Origin: JBEKDJ01 sp050014415
Lineage (GTDB): Bacteria; Desulfobacterota; BSN033; UBA1163
Length of the DNA: 5,553 bases
Assembly: GCA_050014415.1 (NCBI GenBank)
Contig: JBEKDJ010000333.1
Coordinates: 1-5,553, forward strand
Reading direction: 5' to 3'
The notes below the pieces were generated by a model. It did not search any database and was not told the origin of the DNA. It saw only the letters and a program-made list of their open reading frames with translations. The first letter of the stretch is position 1, and every line of letters begins with the position of its first letter. This document shows positions 1 to 5,348 of the stretch, in pieces. The translations under genes and the position numbers were made by a program.

Positions 1-386
1 TGGTCGTGATCACCATTATCGGGCTGATGGCTGGCTTGGTGGCACCAAGAATATACAGGTACCTGGCTGGTGCAAATTTGAAGACCGCAAAAGCCCAAAT
101 TGAAAGCTTTGGAACTGCCCTGGATACATTTCGACTCGACACAGGCAGGTATCCTACCACCGAGGAAGGATTAGCAGCCCTTCGTGAGAAGCCCTCAGGT
201 GTTGAGGGATGGCAAGGACCTTATCTCACAAAGGAAATCCCTACTGACCCTTGGAAAAGACCTTATATCTATAAATGCCCGGGTGAGCATGGTGAATATG
301 ATATCGTTTCCCATGGCGCTGACGGAGTAGGGGGAGGTGAGGGAGAGAATCAGGATGTCGTCAGTTGGAAGGACATCGGAAAGTGA
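1..386 (+). CDS. gspG: Type II secretion major pseudopilin GspG, 3' part
   Basis: GspG is the main subunit of the periplasmic pseudopilus that drives substrates through the type II secretion channel. The gene is cut by the window edge: the first full codon is at base 3, and the prepilin peptidase site (usually GFTLIE) lies outside. What remains begins inside the N-terminal hydrophobic helix (VVITIIGLMAGLVAPRI). It continues into the GspG core, DTGRYPTTEEGLAALREKP, then a W-x-GPYL segment, IPTDPWKRPYIY and the closing loop with SHGADGVGGGEGEN, which in the family carries the calcium site. The C-terminus is complete and of normal extent. The stop overlaps the start of a gspH-like gene (GTGA), as in T2SS operons, where H follows G. 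The family assignment is secure. Whether the system still works is doubtful because the next pseudopilin gene is truncated. Confidence 0.95.
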   Translation, partial: VVITIIGLMAGLVAPRIYRYLAGANLKTAKAQIESFGTALDTFRLDTGRYPTTEEGLAALREKPSGVEGWQGPYLTKEIPTDPWKRPYIYKCPGEHGEYDIVSHGADGVGGGEGENQDVVSWKDIGK

Positions 387-508
387 AAAGAAAGGGGGGT
401 TCTTTGATTGAGCTGGTTTTCGTCCTGATCATTATCAGCCCCACCATCTCCTTAATTGCTCCTTTTCTATCCCGTTTCTCGTCGACAGGCTCGGGGGAAG
501 GAAAATAA
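383..508 (+). pseudogene. gspH: Truncated GspH-like pseudopilin (N-terminal 41 residues)
   Basis: The GTG start overlaps the gspG stop as GTGA, which implies translational coupling. The product opens with a prepilin leader, VKRKG, followed by GSLIELVFVLIIIS. This is the class III signal and hydrophobic helix of pseudopilins: cleavage would follow Gly5, and the conserved Glu is kept at mature position +5. The usual Phe at +1 is Gly here. After SLIAPFLSRFSS the frame becomes unlike the family and ends at a TAA after 41 codons, whereas GspH proteins are usually about 150-200 residues. The same frame reopens after the stop up to about 634, but I see no GspH-like sequence in it. Position after gspG argues for gspH, but gspI or gspJ cannot be excluded. 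The stub lacks the globular domain, so it should be non-functional. Confidence 0.7.
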
Positions 509-620
509 TTATACTACAATAGCATTCATCATCATCGCCAGCGTCTTATGCCGACGGTGAGCAAGATTTGGGGTCTTATACGGAAACCATATTATCAATC
601 GTTATGCGTTGAGGTAATCA

Positions 621-833
621 GTGGAAAAGTTTGAAAAGGTTTTCAGCTTTTTTGAAAAATCATTAAATGAACTACTCGACCTTCCCTCAACTTTTAGGTT
701 TGATGGCAGCCATCCCTTACATGTCAATGCTATATCGCTTTATGGTTCGATTATTGAACTTTCCAGTACTTTGGTGCCATTATTCTAGTGGGAGCATTTT
801 CCAGCGACCCCCATCATCCTAAGGCATCCTTAG
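621..833 (+). pseudogene. Broken hypothetical gene, ORF of 55 codons with good ribosome site
   Basis: A GTG start at 621 lies 5 bases after a TGAGGT Shine-Dalgarno sequence. The frame encodes 55 residues and stops at TAG (786-788). The product starts VEKFEKVFSFFEKSLNELL, then has a stretch with FDGSHPLHVNAISLYGSIIEL, which looks like real folded protein rather than random reading. Past the stop, the same frame reads WEHFPATPIILRHP to a second stop at 831-833. The PIILR part resembles what would follow in a longer helical protein. From memory it recalls DUF5677-like hypothetical proteins, in which an ALYG-type helix is followed by a LRSLLEA-type helix, but this link is weak and only a profile search could settle it. 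Inference: the 5' remnant of a longer gene broken by a nonsense change and truncation. A genuine 55-residue small protein is the alternative. Confidence 0.4.
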
Positions 834-834
834 G
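818..834. repeat. Perfect 7-bp inverted repeat, 3-base loop
   Basis: CCTAAGG and CCTTAGG flank CAT, so this is a compact perfect hairpin about 55 bases upstream of the cpoB-like start. It overlaps the end of the broken ORF before it. No T-run follows directly, so it is not a typical intrinsic terminator. A weaker stem (ATCC/GGAT) followed by TTTTTA lies just downstream at about 846-862. Together they could end transcription from the decayed upstream genes, but this is speculative. Confidence 0.4.
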
Positions 835-889
835 GAAGATCGATGATCCCTGAGGATTTTTACTCCCGAAGTAGAAATGGAGTAGAAAT

Positions 890-1831
890 ATGGGCAAGAT
901 AGGCTGGATGCGAGGATGCTTCATCCTCTTGTTTATTATGTCTCTCTATGGATGCGCCACAACGGAAGACGTTCGTATCCTTGATAGAGAGATTTATCGA
1001 CTTAATTCCCAACTGAACACACTTCAAAAAGAGAAGGATTCTCTGAAAACGGAGGTCCAGAAAGAGATCCCAGCCCTTAAGACCGATCTGGGATCAGAGA
1101 CCAAGAAGCTCCAAGCTGACCTTCTCCTTCGAGTCGAAGCCCTTCAATCTCAAATTCTAACTCTCTCCACAGATGTTGAGGAATATAAGGAATTTCTCAA
1201 GCGGCCCTCCAAGGAGATTGATCGCGTGAGAGAAGATATCGCCTTACGAATAAGAACCGTGGAAGAAAAGGATAAAACCGCTGAGGAAAGAAACAGGGTC
1301 CAAGAGGACCGAATCAGGACGATAGAGGACAGGATAAAGCGGATAGAGGATCAACTCAAGATGATAGGAGGAAAGATCGATCAGATAGCCTCGAAACAGA
1401 TTGAGGAGGAAAAGACGCCAAAGGGGGAGGCTTCTGTTGACGTGAAGGGGCTCTCAACAGGGGCAGGAGACCTCTACAAGGATGCCTACGAGACCTTTCA
1501 GAAGAGGGACTTAGAGGGAGCCCGGAAGAAATTTGAGGCATTTCTCAAACAATACCCTAACATCGAACTCTCTGGCAATGCCCAGTTTTGGATTGGGGAG
1601 ACCTACTATCAAAAAAAGGATTTTGAGAGGGCTATCTTGGAATATGAAAAAGCGATCACCAAGTATCCAGAAACGGGTAAAATTCCAGCGGCCTTATTCA
1701 AACAGGCCCTGGCCTTTCTGGAACTGGGTGATAAGAAGAGTGCCAGAAATCTTCTCAGACGGGTCATCGAACGATTTCCCCGTTCTGACCAAACGGAAAT
1801 GGCAAAGAAGAAACTGGAAACGATTAAGTAA
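890..1831 (+). CDS. cpoB: CpoB/YbgF-like lipoprotein (coiled coil plus TPRs)
   Basis: CpoB (YbgF) works in the periplasm with the Tol-Pal system and coordinates peptidoglycan synthesis with outer-membrane constriction at division. The 313-residue product starts at ATG 890, preceded by GGAGT seven bases upstream. A short signal peptide with a hydrophobic run (FILLFIMSLYG) ends in a lipobox, L19-Y-G-C22, and +2 is Ala, so it is predicted to be anchored in the outer membrane. Residues about 27-172 form a highly charged coiled coil, including 7-residue repeats (DRIRTIE, DRIKRIE, DQLKMIG) at about 140-160. Residues about 193-300 hold three TPR units (GDLYKDAYETFQKRD; NAQFWIGETYYQKKDFERAI; PAALFKQALAFLELGDKKSA), the pattern of the YbgF C-terminal domain. 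E. coli CpoB has a cleaved, non-lipid signal; lipoprotein versions with a long coil occur in other lineages. No pal or tolB lies in the window, so a role with Tol-Pal is inferred from family only. It could also be a BamD-like or other TPR lipoprotein. Confidence 0.85.
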   Translation: MGKIGWMRGCFILLFIMSLYGCATTEDVRILDREIYRLNSQLNTLQKEKDSLKTEVQKEIPALKTDLGSETKKLQADLLLRVEALQSQILTLSTDVEEYKEFLKRPSKEIDRVREDIALRIRTVEEKDKTAEERNRVQEDRIRTIEDRIKRIEDQLKMIGGKIDQIASKQIEEEKTPKGEASVDVKGLSTGAGDLYKDAYETFQKRDLEGARKKFEAFLKQYPNIELSGNAQFWIGETYYQKKDFERAILEYEKAITKYPETGKIPAALFKQALAFLELGDKKSARNLLRRVIERFPRSDQTEMAKKKLETIK

Positions 1832-2270
1832 ATTTCTGGTAATTAGAGAGTAAGTCTGTATTTTGTATCCTCCAGGACAGTTTAACCATGGGCCCATAAA
1901 CCACAGTTACGACCACCATTCACACTTACCCAGGACCAAACAACGCCATATAGCCCGTACTCAACCTTAGCAGACCGCCATCGAATATGCGTAACCCCCA
2001 TCCATGGCCTTTCTAAGAGCATCCTCTAAACTTTCAAGCTTCCCATGCTTACCTCTTTTCCTCTTTAAAAATTCCCATCCGTTACTCATCCTGTCCTCAC
2101 ACTTATACTTAATCCCTGTTGAGAACGTGCAAGTCCTCAGTTCAAAGAACCATATCATGACTTTTTTGAGCCCAAGCCACAGCTCTACCATCTCAGCCCT
2201 GGATTTGGGGCCTCGAAGTCGGCAACCCATTTATGCGAAGTTGCAGACGTTCTTTTTGTTGTGATATTTT
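1832..2270. other. Stretch without a recognisable gene
   Basis: Between the cpoB-like stop and the mgsA remnant no protein family could be recognised in any frame. It holds a 10-bp palindrome, ATGGGCCCAT (1888-1897), and a - strand open frame (1967-2230) whose last 40 codons are preceded by a good ribosome site and are listed separately. No convincing terminator follows the cpoB-like gene. The patchwork next door suggests this is decayed DNA. Confidence 0.6.
1967..2089 (-). CDS. Possible small hypothetical protein (40 residues)
   Basis: The frame is open from 2230, but the upstream ATG there has no ribosome site. The internal ATG at 2089 is preceded by GAGG with a 5-base spacer, which argues for this shorter start. 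The product is 40 residues, starting MSNGWEFLKRKRGKHGKLES and continuing with a predicted amphipathic helix (LEDALRKAMDGG). It is basic in its first half and has no signal peptide or membrane segment. I do not recognise it. It lies about 180 bases downstream of the methylglyoxal synthase remnant on the same strand, so it may once have been in the same transcript, or be the end of another broken gene. A non-coding origin is quite possible. Confidence 0.3.
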   Translation of the reverse strand: MSNGWEFLKRKRGKHGKLESLEDALRKAMDGGYAYSMAVC

Positions 2271-2480
2271 TTACACATCAACTTTTCTATTCAGATACTC
2301 AGAATAATCTCTTATCACCGGTGAGTATTCTTTTTCCATTAATTCTGAAGAGATCAAGAAATCTGCTGTCGATATATTACATGCAGTAGGAATGTTATAG
2401 AGCACTGATATTCTTAAAAGGGCCTTTATATCTACATCATGCGGATGAGGCTGCATGGGATCCCAGAAGAATATAATTGT
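2271..2480 (-). pseudogene. mgsA: Methylglyoxal synthase, C-terminal fragment
   Basis: Methylglyoxal synthase converts dihydroxyacetone phosphate to methylglyoxal and phosphate in the cytosol, a bypass of lower glycolysis. The - strand frame reads IIFFWDPMQPHPHD then VDIKALLRISVLYNIPTACN, then STADFLISS and a normal C-terminal tail ending at TAA (2273-2271). This matches the family's FFWDPL...PHDPDVKALLR...NIPVATN..TADF block very closely, including the active-site His and Asp of the PHDxD motif. Only about 70 of the usual 130-150 residues remain. The phosphate-binding ATGTTG loop and the GGDQQ catalytic region are missing, homology stops at about 2477, and an in-frame TGA lies at 2507-2505. 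The ATG at 2456 is an internal Met, not a natural start. The remnant cannot be an active enzyme. Confidence 0.9.
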
Positions 2481-2599
2481 TGAGGTATTTGCAAAGTACA
2501 GACTTCAAAACGTTGCCCGTTTTGGATGAAGGAAATCATTTGAAAGGAGTAATCCATTTTCAGGCTGTGCTTGATATACTGCTACCGAAAGTTAGATAA
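2479..2599 (+). pseudogene. CBS-domain protein, C-terminal fragment with a frameshift
   Basis: CBS domains bind adenosyl nucleotides or metal ions and regulate transporters and enzymes. From 2479 one frame reads VEVFAKYRLQN. From 2513, one frame later, it continues LPVLDEGNHLKGVIHFQAV and LDILLPKVR to TAA (2597-2599). Joined, this is the end of a CBS repeat (typically F.KY.L..LPVVDE.G.L.GVV...DVLD.LLP). The shift lies near CAAAACG at about 2506-2512, where removing one base restores the frame. No start or ribosome site exists. The N-terminal side stops where the mgsA remnant on the other strand begins. The LLP ending recalls CBS modules of MgtE-type magnesium or Nramp-type metal transporters, but the parent protein cannot be named. 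Confidence 0.7.
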
Positions 2600-2611
2600 A
2601 GGAAAGGGTCG

Positions 2612-2680
2612 ATAGCCTGTGGGAATTTCACCCCCAGGCCCTCACAGAAACGGACTTAGTGACCTCTCACCATCCGACTC
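2612..2680 (-). mobile_element. Group II intron 3' end remnant (domains V and VI)
   Basis: Read on the - strand, 2680-2647 is exactly 34 bases, the usual size of domain V. It opens GAGTCGGATG, has the stem GTGA/TCAC around a GAGG loop, and closes TAAGTCCGTTTC. Bacterial intron domain V commonly runs GAGCCGGATG ... AAGTCCGGTTC. The catalytic triad AGC is AGT here and the usual GAAA loop is GAGG, both signs of decay. After TGTGAG comes a domain VI hairpin: GCCTG (2639-2635) pairs with CAGGC (2619-2615) and GGG with CCC, leaving a single unpaired A at 2620 as branch point. The intron would end in ...CTAT at about 2612, 8 bases after that A, as expected. I see no reverse transcriptase frame upstream on this strand. 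It sits 12 bases beyond the CBS stop, in the opposite direction. Confidence 0.75.
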
Positions 2681-3251
2681 CTACCGTATTGTCTCATGGC
2701 ACTCTATCTGCTATGGACGTTGTGTTTTCCTAAACCCAAAAACCTACAGTTTGAAGATCAAATAGAGACATTTCCATTTTCTTTTTAGTGAATTACATTT
2801 GGCAAGAAATTCAAGTCTTTAAGTGCCTAAAAGAACCCCAACATATTGGGATGGGTTGCCCTGCTGTCTTTCCTGAAGTTCTCATGAGCTCACTTTGGGT
2901 GAATGACGCAGATCTTGATTCGTAAGCGACAAATGTTGATATGGGAATAAGATCTCCTAAACGAACAAACGCTGAACAACCTGCTTCATGAAGAAATCTT
3001 CACTTGATTTTAGCGAACTTCTAGTCTTATTCTTTGATGGTTAATAACCTCATCCATTTTCCTAAATATTCAACCAGCACATGCGAGGGCTGGGCTTCGC
3101 GACGGGTGCTAAAATGCCGAGGTGGAGTAACAACCATGCACATCGCAGGAAATTGCAGCGCGTCGCGCCGATCCAGCTTCCAAATACCGCGACAGTGGTA
3201 TTTCGGGGACCCTCTTACGGAAGCAATATCAGGTAGCCACCATAACCCCAG
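2681..3251. other. Stretch without a recognisable gene; composition changes near 3080
   Basis: This stretch lies upstream of the intron domain V on the - strand, so part of it may be decayed intron. No reverse transcriptase or maturase motif (such as YADD) was seen. A - strand frame (about 3004 down to 2819) is open for some 60 codons but resembles nothing I know. From about 3080 the sequence becomes more G+C-rich, like the permease gene. In the permease's own frame, codons from ATG 3081 to TAG 3236 (51 residues) show similar codon style. This may be the tail of a lost upstream gene. No promoter or Shine-Dalgarno sequence for the permease is evident. Confidence 0.5.
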
Positions 3252-4493
3252 ATGAGCCGACACTTTCATATCTCACTAAATCTCTTTGGGATTGAGGCCG
3301 TCCGCGCTCTCTATCGTAACAAATTGCGGAGCGCGCTGGCGGCCATCGGGATCACCATTGGCATCGCCGCAGTAGTTTGCGTTGTGGCCATCGGCACGGC
3401 AGGTTCGCAGCGTGCGGAACAACAGCTCCAAAACCTGGGGGATAACCTAGTGTGGATCGAGGCCGGTTCTCGCAACGTGAACGGGGTGCGGAGCGGCAGC
3501 TACGGAATGACCTCCCTTACAATGGAAGATGCAGAAGCAATCCTTCGCGAGGTGTCACTCATCAAGAGTGTTTCCCCGCAGGTGGATGGGTCCGTGCTCA
3601 TTGCTTGTGGGAACCGTAATTGGACGACACATTACCGTGGCGTTGCCCCTGAATTCCTCGAGATCAGGCGTTGGGAGCTGGCGGAAGGGGTTCCATTCAC
3701 GAGGGAAGACGTGGAGCATGCGGCCAAAGTGTGCATGATTGGCCAGACAGTACGTCAGCAGCTCTTCGGAGCCGAAGAGGCGATTGGAAGAGATGCGCGG
3801 ATCAATAAACAGATATTCCGGGTTATCGGGGTGCTGGCGCCGAAAGGCCAGTCGGGCACCGGCCAGGATCAAGACGACAACATCCTGATGCCGTATACTA
3901 CCGCTCAGAAGAATCTGAGAGGCAATGCCTTCACATGGCTCAACGACATTCTGTGTTCGGCCGTATCCCTCGAGGCTGCTAAACCGGCCATTGATCGGAT
4001 CAACGGACTGTTGCGCGAGCGCCATCACATCCGGCCGGGTGATGGGGATGATTTCAACATCCGGCATCCAGAAGAGGTGATCAAGGCCCAAATCGCCACC
4101 AGCCAGACGCTCGCGCTTTTTCTCACCAGTGTCGCCTGTATCTCCCTCCTTGTCGGTGGGATCGGGATCATGAACGTGATGCTGGTATCGGTGACCCAAC
4201 GAACGAGGGAAATTGGTTTACGCCTCGCGGTTGGGGCCACGACAGGGGCCATACAGATTCAGTTTCTCGGCGAGGCCGTCATGTTGAGCTTGTTTGGCGG
4301 CCTCTTGGGAGTCTTTGTTGGGATACTCGGGTCTTTCATTCTGGGGTACGCCTTGGGATGGCCTGTCTCCATTCCTCTGGAAGCCCTGATCGTCGCTCCG
4401 ACATTCGCCATCGGGATGGGGATTTTCTTCGGTTTCTATCCGGCACGGAAGGCCGCACTGCTGGACCCGATCGCAGCTCTGCGTCGTGAGTGA
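3252..4493 (+). CDS. MacB/FtsX-family ABC transporter permease
   Basis: An inner-membrane permease subunit of the MacB type, which with a separate or fused ATPase powers export or lipoprotein/peptide-linked transport through a mechanotransmission mechanism. The 413 residues follow the family plan. There is a short cytosolic start, then TM1 at about 27-49 (KLRSALAAIGITIGIAAVV), then the MacB periplasmic domain (about 50-280). TM2 is at about 287-313, followed by the signature VGGIGIMNVMLVSVTQRTRE and IGLRLAVGA. TM3 and TM4 lie at about 338-368 and 376-396, and the product ends FYPARKAALLDPIAALR. Length is normal for a permease without its own ATPase domain. ATG 3252 is the first start after an in-frame TAA (3243-3245), but no clear ribosome site precedes it. 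No LolD/MacB-type ATPase or MacA-like adaptor gene is next to it. Base composition is richer in G+C than the flanks, so it may be transferred. The substrate is unknown. Confidence 0.92.
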   Translation: MSRHFHISLNLFGIEAVRALYRNKLRSALAAIGITIGIAAVVCVVAIGTAGSQRAEQQLQNLGDNLVWIEAGSRNVNGVRSGSYGMTSLTMEDAEAILREVSLIKSVSPQVDGSVLIACGNRNWTTHYRGVAPEFLEIRRWELAEGVPFTREDVEHAAKVCMIGQTVRQQLFGAEEAIGRDARINKQIFRVIGVLAPKGQSGTGQDQDDNILMPYTTAQKNLRGNAFTWLNDILCSAVSLEAAKPAIDRINGLLRERHHIRPGDGDDFNIRHPEEVIKAQIATSQTLALFLTSVACISLLVGGIGIMNVMLVSVTQRTREIGLRLAVGATTGAIQIQFLGEAVMLSLFGGLLGVFVGILGSFILGYALGWPVSIPLEALIVAPTFAIGMGIFFGFYPARKAALLDPIAALRRE

Positions 4494-4502
4494 GGAGGTC
4501 CT

Positions 4503-4562
4503 AGACCGGTTGATTTGACTAAGGAAGTTAAAGGGTTCTTAGGAAATTCACCAGGTCTTTTT
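4503..4562 (+). terminator. Rho-independent terminator after the permease gene
   Basis: A long hairpin starts 10 bases after the permease stop. The outer arms AGACC (4503-4507) and GGTCT (4554-4558) pair, followed by GGT/ACC, GA/TC and TTT/AAA. The inner stem CTAAG/CTTAG plus AA/TT closes around a loop at about 4527-4535. There are a few single-base bulges. The 3' arm runs into TTTTT (4558-4562). The T-run on one side only sets its direction as + strand, so the permease is the last gene of its transcript. Confidence 0.8.
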
Positions 4563-4854
4563 CTATTGCTCATTGAGCTTGATTCCAGGCACGAGGTTGA
4601 GAAATTCTACCCTATATCGAAGCCGGGATCATTTTTACGAAAATTTTTAAAATGCAACTTCAACCTTCCAGGCTTCCCAAACCTTTCAAACTAGATCGGG
4701 TCCAGTGATCTCTCGTTTATAGAGATAGATTCGAATAGAAAAAGTGCATGTTTCTGCTATCTATTCACTGCTTCCAACAATTCCAGAACATTATGATATG
4801 ATCTTCATACGTTCAATCTAGGAATTCGAATATTCCAAGAGAACCCAATTGTCA
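4563..4854. other. Intergenic, no gene seen
   Basis: A+T-rich sequence between the terminator and the convergent - strand gene pair. No frame on either strand showed recognisable protein. It holds an inverted repeat, ATCTCT (4708-4713) and AGAGAT (4721-4726), with a 7-base loop and no T-run. A small GGAAT/ATTCC stem at about 4821-4836 lies just beyond the end of the - strand pair, again without a T-run, so it is not a convincing terminator. Confidence 0.5.
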
Positions 4855-4870
4855 TTACTCTCCCAATTGT
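4844..4870. repeat. 9-bp direct repeat across the end of the - strand gene
   Basis: CCCAATTGT occurs at 4844-4852 and again at 4862-4870, 18 bases apart. It spans the stop codon of the 83-residue gene. It may be chance, a replication slippage product, or a small protein-binding site, since the core CAATTG is palindromic. Confidence 0.5.
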
Positions 4871-5106
4871 GCGTAGAATGTTACTCTTTCGAGCCTTCGG
4901 ATCTCTTTTCCGGTTGCTTCCAGGATTGCTTTTTCCCGTATTATCAGTTCCTTATTGAATACAGGTTCTTTTTCTAACTCTACCAATCTCTCTTCAATAG
5001 ATTTCTCGAAAGTCCGTAATTCTTTTATCAGCCCCATGTTCCTCAGCGGCAGCCCTGGATCATCCCAGCAGAAAAAGTCTCTAAAAGAAAAATCATCGCA
5101 TGTCAT
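4855..5106 (-). CDS. Hypothetical 83-residue charged helical protein
   Basis: Not recognised. The N-terminal 20 residues are rich in Asp and Phe with two Cys (MTCDDFSFRDFFCWDD). From about residue 24 on the sequence is highly charged and predicted helical (KELRTFEKSIEERLVELEKE, then a second helix EKAILEATGKEIRRLERV), likely a short coiled-coil hairpin. It has no signal peptide or membrane segment, so it should be cytosolic. The ATG overlaps the stop of the zinc-ribbon gene as ATGA with no strong ribosome site of its own, so its translation probably depends on that gene and the two products may act together. The tight overlap and sensible amino-acid make-up argue for a real gene. Confidence 0.65.
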   Translation of the reverse strand: MTCDDFSFRDFFCWDDPGLPLRNMGLIKELRTFEKSIEERLVELEKEPVFNKELIIREKAILEATGKEIRRLERVTFYAQLGE

Positions 5107-5246
5107 CGGCTTTTCACTCTGGGAGTGAACTTCTTACCGCAATTTTTGCACTTCCTTAGCCTAACCCTTCCTTTGACCAGCTGCCTGTATCCTTTCCATG
5201 TTGTTTGTAAGCTTCGGCAATAGGGACATTTGAATGGTCTCGCCAT
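5103..5246 (-). CDS. Small zinc-ribbon protein (47 residues)
   Basis: The first gene of a two-gene - strand unit. ATG 5246 is preceded by GAGGTG with a 7-base spacer, an excellent ribosome site. The product has two CxxC knuckles, C7-P-Y-C10 and C33-K-N-C36 followed by GKKFT, which should bind one zinc ion. Between them lies a basic stretch (WKGYRQLVKGRVRLRK). The arrangement resembles the N-terminal zinc ribbons of NrdR and of IS1-type InsA transposase proteins (CPYC...R.RC..CGK.FT), but the protein ends right after the ribbon. It is very basic, so nucleic-acid binding is a reasonable inference. The stop overlaps the start of the next gene (ATGA). It is probably cytosolic; no known function can be assigned. 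A lone ribbon split from a transposase is the main alternative. Confidence 0.75.
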   Translation of the reverse strand: MARPFKCPYCRSLQTTWKGYRQLVKGRVRLRKCKNCGKKFTPRVKSR

Positions 5247-5348
5247 GTTATTTCACCTCATCATTAATAAAGAGGCCCTCTCATTTATATATCTTTCGGA
5301 GAGGTGGTTTAGATAAATATATAACTCTGCTCTGTTTGGCAATTTTTC
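5247..5348. promoter_or_regulatory. Divergent intergenic region with a short palindrome
   Basis: This 102-base gap separates the - strand zinc-ribbon gene from the + strand lipoprotein gene, so promoters for both are expected here. It is A+T-rich. For the - strand, TTGCCA (5342-5337) and TATATT (5321-5316) resemble -35 and -10 boxes, but the 15-base spacing is short. A TATAAA on the - strand lies at about 5290. The palindrome AGAGG-C-CCTCT (5271-5281) sits just upstream of the zinc-ribbon ribosome site and could be an operator or a small hairpin. None of this is proven by sequence alone. Confidence 0.3.

Noticed and set aside
1533..1853. + strand frame of 106 codons within the cpoB-like gene
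   Set aside because: Out-of-frame reading of the TPR region; no ribosome site and an implausible basic, Trp- and Pro-rich product.
2004..2264. + strand frame of 86 codons
   Set aside because: Antisense to a - strand frame with a better start, rich in Ser, Leu and Pro, with no ribosome site or family resemblance.
3034..3255. + strand frame of 73 codons whose TGA overlaps the permease ATG as ATGA
   Set aside because: The overlap looks like operon coupling, but there is no ribosome site. The product is rich in Ser, Arg, Cys and Trp without family resemblance, and the frame crosses the composition boundary near 3080.
3555..4199. Long - strand open frame (214 codons) inside the permease gene
   Set aside because: It lies wholly antisense to a clear MacB-type permease, has no recognisable domains, and its openness follows from the G+C-rich codon use of the real gene.
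4491..4512. GAGGAGG at the permease stop as a ribosome site for a downstream gene
   Set aside because: The only nearby start-like codon (TTG 4510) meets a stop after one more codon, and a terminator hairpin occupies the same bases.
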